64,000 nt of DNA from contig NZ_LMCP01000009.1 in NCBI RefSeq assembly GCF_001425625.1, forward strand, positions 1-64,000, in the 5' to 3' direction. The DNA comes from Mesorhizobium sp. Root102 (GTDB lineage: Bacteria; Pseudomonadota; Alphaproteobacteria; Rhizobiales; Rhizobiaceae). The translations under genes were made by a program, and so were the position numbers. The notes beneath the pieces are model-generated. The model was not told where the DNA came from and ran no database searches. It saw nothing but the letters and a program-made list of their open reading frames with translations. This document shows, piece after piece, positions 52,258-63,600 of the stretch; within the stretch, counting starts at the first letter, position 1; every line of letters begins with the position of its first letter.

Positions 52258-53190
52258 TTGATTTCCACGCGATGGAAGACGCCGCTGTTGTTCGGCGCCG
52301 TCATTTCACCCCTGTTTTTGGCTGCCTGCAGCCAGACCACTTCACACGGCATGTCCGTCGCCAGCCTGACCGACGCCATCACGCCGAGTTTCCTGAGCTC
52401 CCGGGCCTATGGCCATACGCCGAAGGACAAGGAATGCCTGGAACGGGCGATGTTCTTCGAGTCCAACCGTTCAAGCCGTGATGGCATGATCGCTGTCGGC
52501 ACGGTGGTCATGAACCGGCTGCGCTCCGGCAACCACGGCAGCACCATCTGCGAAGTGGTGGGGGAGCGCGGGCAGTTCGCGCCCGGCGTCATGACACGGC
52601 CAATGAATTCGCGGGCGATGCCCGATGTCGAAGAGGCAGCCGACGCCGTCCTCAAGGGCGAGCGCAAGGTGAAGCTGAAGAACACGATGTATTTCCACAC
52701 TGCCGGGTTGCGCTTCCCCTACAAGAACATGCACTACACCATGGTTGCCGGCGGCAATGCCTTCTATGAGAAGCGCGGCCGCAACTGGCAGCCGCTGCCG
52801 GATGAGCCGCAGGTCGCCATTGCCTCGGTTGCGCCCGACAAGTCAGCCGCGCCGGTGACGCTGGTTGCATCCGCCGAGCCGGCACTTCCGGCCAGGATGA
52901 CAGCCGTTCGATCCGCTCCTGCCCAACAGACCTATGTGACCGCAGCCGCTGCGCCGGCCGCGAAATCCGCGCGTGTCTCGGCGGAGCCGACGGTGGTGGC
53001 GATGCAGGAGCCGATGGAGGAACCGGATGCCGCCCGTTTTGGCGGAATCTTGAACACAAGGACAAAGGTTATCTCCTCGGTTGAGGACGCGCCGCAAGAG
53101 GCGTCGATGGGGTTCCAGTCGACACCTGACAACACAGACGCCATCGGCGCGATGATTGTCAGCCAGGGCCGGCCGCTCGAAGCCAACTGA
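52258..53190 (+). CDS. SleB-type cell-wall hydrolase, putative lipoprotein
   Basis: This 310-residue protein has a lipoprotein-like signal (TPLLFGAVISPLFLAACS). The hydrolase-2 (SleB) domain starts at DKECLERAMFFESNRSSRDG, where the catalytic Glu is in FFESN, and continues with AVGTVVMNRLRSG and YFHTAGLRFPYKNMHY. The C-terminal half is a low-complexity Ala/Pro/Val region. The family cleaves peptidoglycan. The start is TTG at 52258 behind AGAGGG. It is inserted between ybaB and recR, which usually adjoin. Confidence 0.85.
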   Translation: MISTRWKTPLLFGAVISPLFLAACSQTTSHGMSVASLTDAITPSFLSSRAYGHTPKDKECLERAMFFESNRSSRDGMIAVGTVVMNRLRSGNHGSTICEVVGERGQFAPGVMTRPMNSRAMPDVEEAADAVLKGERKVKLKNTMYFHTAGLRFPYKNMHYTMVAGGNAFYEKRGRNWQPLPDEPQVAIASVAPDKSAAPVTLVASAEPALPARMTAVRSAPAQQTYVTAAAAPAAKSARVSAEPTVVAMQEPMEEPDAARFGGILNTRTKVISSVEDAPQEASMGFQSTPDNTDAIGAMIVSQGRPLEAN

Positions 53191-53287
53191 ACGAATCGCA
53201 CTCCATAGGGTCCGCCGATTCAACATGGCGGATCCGGTGCCGACGTGGGCTGTTTCAAAGCGCGCTGAAAAATTCTAGATCAGAGCG

Positions 53288-53893
53288 ATGTCCAAGCGAA
53301 TCGCCGGTCCCGAGATCGAACGCCTGATCCAACTCCTGGCCAAGGTGCCGGGGTTGGGGCCCCGTTCGGCCAGGCGTGCCGCCCTTCATCTGATCAAGAA
53401 GAAGGAACAGCTGCTGTCGCCGCTGGCCGCCGCCATGGCCGAGGCGGCCGACAAGGTGCGCATCTGCTCGACCTGCGGCAATGTCGATACATCGGACCCT
53501 TGCATGATCTGCACCGATCCGCGCCGTGATGCCGGCACCATCATCGTCGTCGAGGACGTCTCCGACCTGTGGGCGCTGGAGCGTGCGGCGGCGATGAATG
53601 TGCGCTACCACGTGCTCGGCGGCACGCTGTCGCCGCTCGACGGCATCGGCCCCGACCAGCTCAACATGCGCTCGCTGGTCGATCGCGTCGCTGGTGGCGA
53701 GGTCAAGGAGATCATCCTCGCCGTCAACGCGACGGTCGAGGGCCAGACGACCGCGCATTACCTCACCGACCAGCTATCCGGCTTCGACATCAAGGTGACA
53801 CGGCTGGCGCATGGCGTGCCGGTCGGCGGCGAACTCGACTATCTCGACGAGGGCACGCTGGCCGCGGCGCTGCGCTCGCGGACGGCGTTTTGA
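53288..53893 (+). CDS. recR: Recombination protein RecR
   Basis: This 201-residue protein has the helix-hairpin-helix [20 protein letters not shown], the zinc finger [16 protein letters not shown], and the Toprim domain with [14 protein letters not shown] and [10 protein letters not shown]. It acts with RecF and RecO to load RecA at gaps. It is complete and of normal length. Confidence 0.96.
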   Translation: MSKRIAGPEIERLIQLLAKVPGLGPRSARRAALHLIKKKEQLLSPLAAAMAEAADKVRICSTCGNVDTSDPCMICTDPRRDAGTIIVVEDVSDLWALERAAAMNVRYHVLGGTLSPLDGIGPDQLNMRSLVDRVAGGEVKEIILAVNATVEGQTTAHYLTDQLSGFDIKVTRLAHGVPVGGELDYLDEGTLAAALRSRTAF

Positions 53894-53918
53894 CGCAATT
53901 GGCGGGCAGGAGAAGCAA

Positions 53919-55169
53919 ATGATTCCTGCTTTCGTGAAATCAGCCTTCATCTTTGTCTGCCTCGTCTTTGTGGCGATGGTTTCGGTCGCTCCCGCCTCTG
54001 CCGCAAAGATCAACGACCAGTTCCGCGCATGGCTGCAGAACGACCTCTGGCCGCAGGCCAAGGCCAAAGGCATTTCCAAACAAATCTTCGATGCCGCCTT
54101 CGACGGCATCAAGCCCAATCTGAAGCTGCCCGACCTGGTCAAGCCGGGCGAGAAGGCGACCACGCCGCGGAAGCAGCACCAGGCCGAATTCGGCTCACCC
54201 GGCGCCTATTTTGCCGAGAAGACGGTGCGCGCGGTGACGGCAGGCGGCCGCGCGCGTGAAGCCACCAATGCCAGGACACTCGCGGCCATAGAAAAGCGCT
54301 ATGGCGTGCCGGGCGAAGTGCTGCTGGCGATCTGGGGCCGCGAGACCGGCTTCGGCGCGGCCAAGATGCCTTATAACGCTTTCGAAGTGCTGGGCACCAA
54401 GGCGTTCATGTCGACCAAGAAGGATTTCTTCCGCACCGAGTTGCTTGCGGCACTCGAGATCGCCGAGCGCGGGCTGGCCCCCGTCGGTGCGATGAAATCG
54501 TCCTGGGCTGGCGCGCTCGGCCAGCCGCAATTCATGCCAACATCGTTCCTGAAACATGCCGTCGATTTCGACGGCGACGGCCGCGTCGACATCTGGAACT
54601 CGACGCCGGACGTGCTGGCCTCGATCGCCAACTATCTCGTCCATTATGGCTGGGTGAAGGGCCGCGGCTGGGGTTCCGAGGTGACCGTGCCGGAAAGTGT
54701 TTCCTGTTCGCTGGAAGGCCCGGACCAGGGCAAGAAGATCTCCGAATGGGCGGCAATGGGCATCAAACGCGTTGGCGGCAAACCGTTTCCGGCGAGTGAG
54801 TTGAAGGCCGAGGGGTTTCTGCTGATGCCGGCCGGGCGCAGCGGCCCGGCCTTTATCGCTACCCCAAATTTCTATGTGCTGAAGGAGTACAACACCAGCG
54901 ACCTCTACGCGCTGTTCATCGGCCATGGCGCCGATCGCATCGCCCATGGCGATCAGAATTTTGCCGGCAACTGGGGCGCGGTCGGCGGGCTGCACCGTTC
55001 GGAAATCGCCGCCCTGCAGCGGGCGTTGGAAGCCAAGGGCTATGATGTCGGCAGCGCCGATGGCCTGCCTGGCTTCAAGACCCGCCGTTCGATCGGCACA
55101 TGGCAAGCCAAGAACGGCCGCGCCGCCACCTGCTTTCCTGATGCCGACCTGGTCGCAGCGCTGAAGTAG
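53919..55169 (+). CDS. Lytic murein transglycosylase (MltB family) with peptidoglycan-binding domain
   Basis: This 416-residue exported enzyme has a signal peptide FVKSAFIFVCLVFVAMVSVAP cleaved near ASA. The catalytic Glu is in LLAIWGRETGFGA, and SWAGALGQPQFMPTSFLKHA together with DFDGDGRVDIWNS are MltB hallmarks. A C-terminal peptidoglycan-binding domain 1 (RSEIAALQRALEAKGYDVGS) follows. It cuts glycan strands in the periplasm. The ATG at 53919 has GGCAGGAGAA upstream, 25 bases after recR. Confidence 0.92.
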   Translation: MIPAFVKSAFIFVCLVFVAMVSVAPASAAKINDQFRAWLQNDLWPQAKAKGISKQIFDAAFDGIKPNLKLPDLVKPGEKATTPRKQHQAEFGSPGAYFAEKTVRAVTAGGRAREATNARTLAAIEKRYGVPGEVLLAIWGRETGFGAAKMPYNAFEVLGTKAFMSTKKDFFRTELLAALEIAERGLAPVGAMKSSWAGALGQPQFMPTSFLKHAVDFDGDGRVDIWNSTPDVLASIANYLVHYGWVKGRGWGSEVTVPESVSCSLEGPDQGKKISEWAAMGIKRVGGKPFPASELKAEGFLLMPAGRSGPAFIATPNFYVLKEYNTSDLYALFIGHGADRIAHGDQNFAGNWGAVGGLHRSEIAALQRALEAKGYDVGSADGLPGFKTRRSIGTWQAKNGRAATCFPDADLVAALK

Positions 55170-55423
55170 CCGCGAAATTAGCAGATTTTTCCCGATTGGC
55201 GACATTGAATAGCCCGCGCATGCGTCGACTCGCCATTGGCTGTTCTGGTCCAATACGCCGTCTTGCAAATGCTCGTTGCCGGCTGGCGGGTCGCCGGATA
55301 TGGTGTTGACCAAATGGACAAAAACCACGACGGTAAGTGGGTAGAGGGCCGTTGTGGCCTCGAAAAGAATACTGCAATCCTGAGCCGGGAACTCAGGGAT
55401 CAACAAAACAGGGAACAATCACG

Positions 55424-57067
55424 ATGATGATGGAAAAGTTTGCTCTACGCTCCCGCTTCTTGCTCGCGGGTGCAGCCATGTCCGCGCTGCTTCTGGCCGG
55501 CGCACCAGCCGACGCGGTCACGCCCGCCGACACGCTGGTCGAAGGTTTCGCGATCGACGACATCATCTCCATGGATCCAGGCGAGGCGTTCGAGCTGTCG
55601 ACCGCCGAGGTCACCGGCAACACCTATGATCTGCTGGTCCGTCTCGACCTCAGCGACACCTCCAAGGTCAAGGGCGACCTCGCCGAGAGCTGGACTGTCT
55701 CCGACGACGGCCTGACCTACACCTTCAAACTCAAGCCCGGCCTCAAATTCGCCTCCGGCAATCCGATCACCGCGGCCGACGTCGCCTGGTCGTTCGAGCG
55801 CGCCGTCAAGCTGGACAAGAGCCCGGCCTTCATCATCGGTCAATTCGGCATCAGCGGCGATAACGTCACCGAAAAGGCCAAGGCGGTCGACGACAGCACC
55901 TTCCAGTTCACCGTCGATAAGGCCTATGCGCCGAGCTTCGTGCTGAACTGCCTGTCGGCAACGGTCGCTTCGGTGGTCGATGCCAAGCTGGTCAAGGAAC
56001 ATGTCGCGGCGGTCACGCCAAGCGCCGACTACAAATGGGACAATGATTTCGGCAATGCCTGGCTGAAGACCGGCTATGCCGGCTCCGGCGTCTTCAAGCT
56101 GCGCGAATGGCGCGCCAACGAGGCTGTCGTTCTCGAGCGCAACGACAATTACCACGGCGAAAAAGCCAAGCTTGCCCGCGTCATCTATCGCAACATGAAG
56201 GAAAGCTCGGGCCAGCGCCTGGCGCTCGAAGCCGGCGACATCGACGTTGCCCGCAATCTCGAGCCGAACGACCTCGACGCCATCGCCAAGAACGCCGACC
56301 TCACCACCACCAGCGCGCCGAAGGGCACGGTCTACTACATCAGCCTCAACCAGAAGAACGCCAACCTGGCCAAGCCGGAGGTGCGCCAGGCGTTCAAATA
56401 TCTGGTCGACTATGATGCCTTGAGCTCGACCATCCTCAAGGGTATCGGCGAGATCCACCAGACCTTCCTGCCCAAGGGCGTGCTCGGTGAACTCGACGAG
56501 AATCCGTTCAAGCTCGACGTCGCCAAGGCCAAGGAATTGCTGGCCAAGGCCGGTCTGCCCGACGGCTTCAGCGTAACCATGGACGTACGCACCGGCCAGC
56601 CGACGACCGGCATGGCGGAATCGATCCAGCAGACGCTCGGTCAGGCCGGTATCAAGCTCGAGATCATCCCCGGCGACGGCAAGCAGACTCTGACCAAGTA
56701 TCGCGCCCGCAACCACGACATCTATATCGGCCAGTGGGGTCAGGACTATTTCGATCCGAACTCCAATGCCCAGACCTTTGCCTCGAACCCGGACAATTCG
56801 GATGCGGGCAAGTCCAAGACGCTGGCCTGGCGCAACGCCTGGGACATTCCGGACCTGACCAAGGAAACGGAAGCGGCGCTGCTCGAAAAGGATGCGGGCA
56901 AGCGTGCCGATATGTACAAGGACCTTGAGAAGAAGGTCCTAGACACCAGCCCCTTCGTCGTCATCCACCAGCAGCTGGAAGTCGCAGGGCTGCGCAAGAG
57001 CCTCAAGGGTTTTGCGCTCGGCCCGAGCTTCGACAGCAATTTCGTCGGGCCGGTTTCCAAGGAATAG
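55424..57067 (+). CDS. Dipeptide-type ABC transporter substrate-binding protein
   Basis: This 547-residue family-5 binding protein has a signal peptide (FLLAGAAMSALLLAGAPADA). The mature part contains DIISMDPGEAFELSTAEVTG, SWTVSDDGLTYTFKLKPGLK and NPITAADVAWSFERAV. Three ATG codons in a row (55424, 55427, 55430) could start it. It heads a five-gene importer operon ending at 60660. It shares the family with the binding protein at 17138 but is not closely similar. Ligand unknown. Confidence 0.92.
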   Translation: MMMEKFALRSRFLLAGAAMSALLLAGAPADAVTPADTLVEGFAIDDIISMDPGEAFELSTAEVTGNTYDLLVRLDLSDTSKVKGDLAESWTVSDDGLTYTFKLKPGLKFASGNPITAADVAWSFERAVKLDKSPAFIIGQFGISGDNVTEKAKAVDDSTFQFTVDKAYAPSFVLNCLSATVASVVDAKLVKEHVAAVTPSADYKWDNDFGNAWLKTGYAGSGVFKLREWRANEAVVLERNDNYHGEKAKLARVIYRNMKESSGQRLALEAGDIDVARNLEPNDLDAIAKNADLTTTSAPKGTVYYISLNQKNANLAKPEVRQAFKYLVDYDALSSTILKGIGEIHQTFLPKGVLGELDENPFKLDVAKAKELLAKAGLPDGFSVTMDVRTGQPTTGMAESIQQTLGQAGIKLEIIPGDGKQTLTKYRARNHDIYIGQWGQDYFDPNSNAQTFASNPDNSDAGKSKTLAWRNAWDIPDLTKETEAALLEKDAGKRADMYKDLEKKVLDTSPFVVIHQQLEVAGLRKSLKGFALGPSFDSNFVGPVSKE

Positions 57068-57085
57068 TGTTCGCGGACACGCCGC

Positions 57086-58153
57086 ATGAGCGCGGTTGAA
57101 AAAGAAGTGGCGGCGGGGCGCGACAGCGCCCGCGCCGTGGCCATTGCATCGTCGCTTGGCCGTTTCCTGGTCATCGCGATCACGACCTATCTTGGTCTGC
57201 TCGCGGTCACCTTCTTCATCGGCCGTGTCATCCCGATCGATCCGGTGCTGGCGGTGCTCGGCGACCGGGCGCCGGCCAATGTCGTCGAGCGAACGCGCCG
57301 CGAGATGGGCCTCGACCTGCCGCTGATCGAGCAGTTCTACATCTATGTGAAAAATGCCCTGAACGGTAATTTCGGCACCTCCGTGCTGACCACCAATCCG
57401 GTCATGAGCGACATTCGCCGCGCGCTTCCGGCCACCACGGAACTGGCGACGCTGGGGACGCTGATCGGTGCACTGTTCGGCGTGCCGCTTGGCGTACTGG
57501 CCGCAGTCAGGCGCGGCAGTCTCATCGACCAGATCGTGCGCATCATCGGCCTGATCGGCTATTCCGTGCCGATCTTCTGGCTCGGCCTGCTGGCGCTGGT
57601 GTTGTTCTACGCCAAGCTGCAATGGGTCGCTTTTCCGGCGCGGCTCGACGTCGTCTACGAATACACCTTCACGCCGATTACCGGATTCTATCTGCTGGAT
57701 TCGCTATGGCAGGGGCAGTGGGATGTTTTCTATGACGCCTTCCGCCACATCATCTTGCCGGCCTCGCTGCTCGGCTATTTTTCGCTTGCCTATATCAGCC
57801 GCATGACGCGCTCGTTCATGCTCAACGAACTGTCGCAGGAATACATCGTCGCGGCGCGCGCCAAGGGCCTGTCGGAAACCCGCATCATCTGGGGCCACGC
57901 GCTGCGCAACGCGGCGGTGCCGATGGTGACGGTGATCGCGCTCTCCTATGCCGGGCTGCTCGAAGGCTCCGTGCTCACCGAAACCGTCTTCTCGTGGCCG
58001 GGCATCGGCCTCTACATCACCAACTCGCTGCAGAACGCCGACATGAATGCCGTGCTGGGCGGCACCATCGTTATCGGCTCGGTGTTCATCGCTATCAACC
58101 TTCTCTCCGATCTGCTCTACCGCGTGCTCGATCCGAGGACGAAGTCCGCATGA
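57086..58153 (+). CDS. Dipeptide-type ABC transporter permease (DppB-like)
   Basis: This 355-residue permease has the first helix YLGLLAVTFFIGRVIPIDPVL, the RREMGLDLPLIEQFYIYVKN segment of the DppB group, the EAA loop [21 protein letters not shown] and a C-terminal VFSWPGIGLYITNSL. It follows the binding-protein gene by 18 bases and overlaps the next permease by 4 (ATGA). Confidence 0.92.
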   Translation: MSAVEKEVAAGRDSARAVAIASSLGRFLVIAITTYLGLLAVTFFIGRVIPIDPVLAVLGDRAPANVVERTRREMGLDLPLIEQFYIYVKNALNGNFGTSVLTTNPVMSDIRRALPATTELATLGTLIGALFGVPLGVLAAVRRGSLIDQIVRIIGLIGYSVPIFWLGLLALVLFYAKLQWVAFPARLDVVYEYTFTPITGFYLLDSLWQGQWDVFYDAFRHIILPASLLGYFSLAYISRMTRSFMLNELSQEYIVAARAKGLSETRIIWGHALRNAAVPMVTVIALSYAGLLEGSVLTETVFSWPGIGLYITNSLQNADMNAVLGGTIVIGSVFIAINLLSDLLYRVLDPRTKSA

Positions 58154-59070
58154 GCGTCGAGACCGTCCAGAGCCGTCGCGACTGGCTGCTCAGCGAGCGT
58201 CCGGCCTCGCGCACCCAGGCCAGGCTCGGCCGCGCCTATGTGGCGTGGCGGCGCTTTTCCGCCAACCGGCTGGCGTTTCTCGGCCTGCTTATCATTATTG
58301 CCCTGCTGGTCGTTGCCGCGCTTGCCGGCGTGCTGGCACCCTATTCGCCGACATTCGGCGATCTTAAGAACGCACGTCTGCTGGCGCCGAGCGCCGAGCA
58401 CTGGTTCGGCACCGACGACCTCGGCCGCGATATCCTGTCGCGCATCCTCTATGGCTCGCGCTGGACGCTCTACGTGGTCATCCTGGTTGCCATCATCGCC
58501 GCACCCATAGGCCTCCTGGTCGGCACCGTTGCCGGCTATGCCGGCGGCTGGACCGATGCCGTCCTGATGCGCATCACCGACATCTTCCTCGCCTTCCCCA
58601 AGCTGATCCTGGCGCTCGCCTTTGTCGCCGCACTCGGGCCCGGTATCGAGAACGCCGTGCTGGCCATCGCCATCACCTCCTGGCCGCCTTACGCACGTAT
58701 CGCGCGGGCAGAGACGTTGACGGTGCGCAATTCCGATTACATCAAGGCCGTGCAATTGATGGGCGCCTCGCCCTTCCGCATCGTGCTGCGCCACATCATG
58801 CCGCTTTGCATCTCCTCGCTGATCATCCGGGTGACGCTTGACATGGCCGGCATCATCCTGACGGCCGCCGGGCTCGGTTTCCTTGGCCTCGGCGCGCAGC
58901 CGCCGCTGCCGGAATGGGGCACGATGATCGCGTCGGGCCGCCGCTTCGTGCTCGACCAGTGGTGGGTGGCCGGTGCGCCGGGCTTCGCCATCCTCATCGT
59001 CAGCCTAGGCTTCAATCTGCTCGGCGATGGCCTGCGCGACGCGCTCGATCCACGCAGTGGTGACCAATGA
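58150..59070 (+). CDS. Dipeptide-type ABC transporter permease (DppC-like)
   Basis: This 306-residue permease has FSANRLAFLGLLIIIALLVVAALAGVLAPYSP, FGTDDLGRDILSRILYGSR and the EAA loop YIKAVQLMGASPFRIVLRHIM. It has six helices and the usual family length. The ATG at 58150 is fixed by the overlap with the upstream stop. Confidence 0.93.
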   Translation: MSVETVQSRRDWLLSERPASRTQARLGRAYVAWRRFSANRLAFLGLLIIIALLVVAALAGVLAPYSPTFGDLKNARLLAPSAEHWFGTDDLGRDILSRILYGSRWTLYVVILVAIIAAPIGLLVGTVAGYAGGWTDAVLMRITDIFLAFPKLILALAFVAALGPGIENAVLAIAITSWPPYARIARAETLTVRNSDYIKAVQLMGASPFRIVLRHIMPLCISSLIIRVTLDMAGIILTAAGLGFLGLGAQPPLPEWGTMIASGRRFVLDQWWVAGAPGFAILIVSLGFNLLGDGLRDALDPRSGDQ

Positions 59071-59080
59071 GCGGTGATCA

Positions 59081-59914
59081 ATGAGCACGCTGCTCGACGT
59101 CGACGACCTGCGCGTCACCTTCCCGACCCGCACCGGCCTGATCGAGGCGGTGCGCGGCGTCTCCTTCACGCTTGGCCGCGAACGTCTCGGCATTGTCGGC
59201 GAGTCCGGCTCCGGCAAATCGCAGACCGGCCGCGCCATCATGGGGCTGACGCCGCCGCAGGCGCGGATATCGGCCAACAAGCTTGCTTTCGACGGTATCG
59301 ACCTGTTGGCGGCATCGCCACGCGAACGCCGGAAGCTGCGCGGCAAACGCATCGCCATGATCCTGCAGGATCCGAAATACTCGCTCGACCCTGTAATGAG
59401 CATCGGGCGCCAGATTGTCGAGACGCTGCGCACCCATGAAAAGGTCGGCAAGGCCGAAGCGCGTGATCGTGCAATGGCGATGCTGGAAGCGGTGCAAATT
59501 CGTGACCCCGCCCGCGTCTTCGACCTGCATCCGCATGAAGTGTCCGGTGGCATGGGCCAGCGCGCCATGATCGCCATGATGCTGATCGCCGGGCCGGAAA
59601 TGATGATTGCCGACGAGCCGACCTCGGCGCTCGATGTGACCGTGCAGCTCGATGTGCTCGGCATCCTCGACCGGCTGGTCAGCGAGCGCGGCATGGGCCT
59701 GATCTTCATCTCGCACGATCTGCGCCTGGTCTCGTCCTTCTGCGATCGCGTCATCGTCATGTATGCCGGCAAGGTGGTCGAGCAACTCAAGGCGTCGGAA
59801 CTCGGCCGTGCCCAGCATCCCTACACGCGCGGCCTGCTCAACTGCATGCCCAAGATCGGCGCCGACCGTCACCCGCTGCCGGTGCTCGATCGCAAGCCGG
59901 AGTGGGCGGCATGA
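59081..59914 (+). CDS. Dipeptide-type ABC transporter ATP-binding protein (DppD-like)
   Basis: This 277-residue ATPase has [15 protein letters not shown], the Q-loop MILQDPKYSLDPVMSIGRQ, the signature region VSGGMGQRAMIAMML (G replaces the usual R after M), Walker [14 protein letters not shown] and FISHDLRLVS. It overlaps the next ATPase gene by 4 bases. Confidence 0.92.
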   Translation: MSTLLDVDDLRVTFPTRTGLIEAVRGVSFTLGRERLGIVGESGSGKSQTGRAIMGLTPPQARISANKLAFDGIDLLAASPRERRKLRGKRIAMILQDPKYSLDPVMSIGRQIVETLRTHEKVGKAEARDRAMAMLEAVQIRDPARVFDLHPHEVSGGMGQRAMIAMMLIAGPEMMIADEPTSALDVTVQLDVLGILDRLVSERGMGLIFISHDLRLVSSFCDRVIVMYAGKVVEQLKASELGRAQHPYTRGLLNCMPKIGADRHPLPVLDRKPEWAA

Positions 59915-60660
59915 CCGCAGCGATCGCCGTCGACAGGCTGGAGGTAATCTTCGACCGTTTTCGCGCGCTGAAGGGCGTCAGCCTCGACGTGCAGCCGGGC
60001 GAATCCTTCGGCCTGGTCGGTGAATCCGGCTCCGGCAAATCGACGCTGCTCAGGGCCATCGCCGGCCTCGCGCCGGTCGCTTCGGGCAGCATCGCCGTCA
60101 ATGGCAAGACGCTCGGCGCGCGCCGCGACAAGGCCTTTTATCGCGAAGTGCAGATGGTCTTCCAGGATCCGTACGGCTCGCTGCACCCGCGCCAGACCGT
60201 CGACCGGCTGCTGCAGGAGCCGCTTGCCATCCATGGCTTTGCCGATGGTGAAAAGCGCATCCAGCGGGCGCTCGACGAAGTCGGTCTGGGAAACGGTTTT
60301 CGGTTCCGCTATTCGCATCAGCTCTCCGGCGGTCAGCGCCAGCGTGTGGCGATCGCCCGTGCGCTGATCCTTGAACCATCGATCCTGCTGCTCGACGAGC
60401 CGACCTCGGCGCTGGACGCCTCGGTGCAGGCCGAAGTGCTCAACCTTCTGGAAGAGGTCCGCAAGCGGCGCAAGCTGACCTTCCTGATGGTCAGCCACGA
60501 CCTCGCCATCATCACCCATATGTGCGAGCGGCTGATGGTGATGCAAAGCGGCGAGGCGGTGGAGAATCTGGCGGCGGCCGATCTCGTCGAGCGCCGCGTG
60601 ACCAAGGACTATACGCGCAATCTCTTGCTAGCCAGCGACGGGTTTGTCAGGACAGCGTGA
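59911..60660 (+). CDS. Dipeptide-type ABC transporter ATP-binding protein (DppF-like)
   Basis: This 249-residue ATPase has [61 protein letters not shown] and MVSHDLAIITHM. At 249 residues it is shorter than most DppF proteins and lacks the long C-terminal oligopeptide extension. It ends the operon 6 bases from the convergent RND pump gene. Confidence 0.92.
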   Translation: MTAAIAVDRLEVIFDRFRALKGVSLDVQPGESFGLVGESGSGKSTLLRAIAGLAPVASGSIAVNGKTLGARRDKAFYREVQMVFQDPYGSLHPRQTVDRLLQEPLAIHGFADGEKRIQRALDEVGLGNGFRFRYSHQLSGGQRQRVAIARALILEPSILLLDEPTSALDASVQAEVLNLLEEVRKRRKLTFLMVSHDLAIITHMCERLMVMQSGEAVENLAAADLVERRVTKDYTRNLLLASDGFVRTA

Positions 60661-60666
60661 GCAGTC

Positions 60667-63600
60667 TCAGGCTGCGCCGCCTTCCGGTATGGCATCACCT
60701 GTCGGTTCAGCACTATCCTGCCCCTGCTTCGGCTCTTTGATCCGGAACCAAGCGACATAGAGCGCCGGAAGGAACAGCAGCGTGATCGCCGTACCAGCGA
60801 TGATGCCGCCCATCATGGCAAACGCCATTGGCGCCCAGAACACCTCACGCGCGATCGGGATCAGCGCCAGGCTGGCGGCTGCCGCCGTCAGCGCAATCGG
60901 CCGCATGCGGTGTTCGGTGGCTTCAATGACTGCCGCCCATCGGTCCTTGCCCTCCGTGACGAGATCCTCGATCTGCACGATCAGGATGACCGAGTTGCGG
61001 ATCAGGATACCGATCAGCGCCAGCACGCCGAGGATGGCGACAAAGCCGAGCGGCGCGCCGCTCGGCAGCAATGCCGCGACCACGCCGATCAGTCCCAGCG
61101 GTGCGACGGCAACCACCAGGAACAGGCGCTGGAAGCTTTGCAGCTGGATCATCAGGATCGTCGCCATGATGAACAGCATGAGTGGCACGACCGCCGCGAT
61201 CGGCCCCTGGCTGTTGGCGCTCTCCTCGACCGAGCCCGCCGTGGCGATCGCATAGCCGACGGGCAGCTTGCCGATAAAGGCATCGACCGAGGGTTTCAGT
61301 TCGTTGACCACGGTGGCCGGCAGCGCGTCGCCGACCAATCCGGCGCGCACGGTGATCGTCGGCACGCGGCTGCGCCGCCACACCGTCGGCTGTTCCAGCT
61401 CGTAGTGGAAGTTGGCGACGGCGGCGAGCGGTATGGATTCGCCGGCACCGGTCGGCAATTGCATGTTGCGCAGCGTCTCGATCGAGCCGCGTTCGGCATC
61501 GCGGGAACGTGCCACGACGTTGATGAGGTAGGTGGCGTCGCGCACCTGGGTGATGGTGACGCCGCCGACCACGCTGTTCAGCGCGTTGGAAATGTCCGAG
61601 GAGGTGACGCCGAGCTGGCGCGCCTTGTCCTGCAGCACATCCACCTCCAGCACCCGCGACGGTTCGTTCCAGTCGAAGGTCGGCGCGCCGAGTTTCGGAT
61701 TGGCTGAGATGACGCCCGCCAGTTGCTGCGACAGCGTCCTCACCGTCTGGATGTCGGGGCCGCTGACGCGGTATTGCACCGGCCGGCCGACAGGTGGGCC
61801 AAGCTCGAGCGTCTTGACGAAGGCATCGGTGCCGACGAAGTCATTGCGCAGCATCGTCTGGATGGCCGCCTTCACCCGGTCGCGCGCTTCGACGTTCTTG
61901 GTGACGATCACGGTCTGGCCGAAATAGGGATTGGCCGGCTGTACGTCATAGGCCAGCACGAAGCGCACCGCGCCCTGGCCGATATAGGAACTCCAATGGT
62001 CGATGTCGGGATTGCCGGCAAGCGCCGCCTTCTCGAAGCGCTCCATCTGGTCGCGCGTCTCGGCGATCGAAGAGTTCTGCGGCAGGTTCCAGTCGACGAT
62101 CAGTTCGGGCCGGTCGGAGGACGGGAAGAACTGCTGCTGGACAAAACCCATGCCGACGATCGAGCCGGCGAACAACAGCACCGTGGCGATGATGGTCAGC
62201 CAATGTCGGCGCACCGATCCGACCAGCACGCTGCGAAACAGCGACGTGAAGCGGCCGGGCTTGTCATGATGCTTCTGCTTCATCGTCGCCGGCAAGATGG
62301 TGACGCCAAGCAGCGGCGCAAACAGCACCGCCACGATCCAAGACACCAATAGCGACACGGCAATGACGACGAACAGCGTGTAGGTATATTCGCCCGCCGC
62401 GCTGTTGTTGAGGCCGATCGGAATGAAGCCGGTGACGGTCACCAACGTGCCGGTCAGCATCGGGAACGCTGTCGACGTGTAGACATAGGTCGCCGCCTTG
62501 CGCAGATTGTCGCCGGCTTCCAGCCTGGCCACCATCATCTCGACGGCGATCATGGCATCGTCGACCAGCAGGCCGAGCGCGATGATCAGCGCACCCAGCG
62601 AGATGCGCTGCAGCGAGATGCCGAGATAGTCCATGAACAGGAAGGTGATGGCCAGCACCAGCGGGATCGACAGCGCCACGACGAAGCCGGCGCGCAGGCC
62701 GAGGCTGATAAAGGAGACGGCAAGCACGATGGCGACGGCCTCGAACAGCGCGCGGGTGAAGCCCGAAACCGCTTCCTCGACGATGACAGGCTGGTCTGCG
62801 ACCAGATGCACGCCGACGCCGATTGGCAGGTCGGCGACGATCTTGTCCATCTCGACCTTCAGCGCCTTGCCGAAGTCGAGCAAATTGGCATTGGGCTTCA
62901 TGCCGATGGCGAGCCCGATCGCATCTTCGCCGTTGAAACGGAACAGTGATGTCGGCGGATCGGCATAGCCGCGGGTGATGGTCGCGACATCGCTCAGCCG
63001 GAAGAAGCGGTCGTTGACGCGCAAATTGATGGCGCGCAGGCTTTCCTCCGAAGTGAACTGGCCCGAGACGCGCACGCTGACACGCTCGGGGCCGGTCTCG
63101 ATGACGCCCGAGGGCGCGACCGCGTTCTGCGCCTGCAGGCTGGCGACGATCGCCTGCTGGTTCAGGCCAAGTGCGGCGATCTGGCGGGTCGAGAATTCGA
63201 GATAGATCGCCTCGTCCTGCGCGCCGATCAGGTCGACCTTGCCGGCATTGGGCACCGCCAGGATCTGGGTGCGCGCCTGCTCGACATAATCGCGCAGCTG
63301 GCGCGGCGTCAGCCCGTCCGCCGTGAAGGCGTAGACATTGCCGTAGACGTCGCCAAAACGGTCATTGAAGAACGGCCCTTGCACGCCCTCGGGAAACTGG
63401 GCGCGGATGTCGTTGATCATGTTGCGGATGCGCATCCAGGTAGGGGCCACGTCGCGCGCCTTGGTCGACGGCTTCAGATTGACGAAGACGACGGTCTTGC
63501 CGGCCGTGGTGACGGATTTGCTGTAGTCGAGGCTGTCGAGCTCCTCTAGCTTCTTTTCGATGCGGTCGGTCACTTGTCGGACCGTCTCGTTGACCGACGC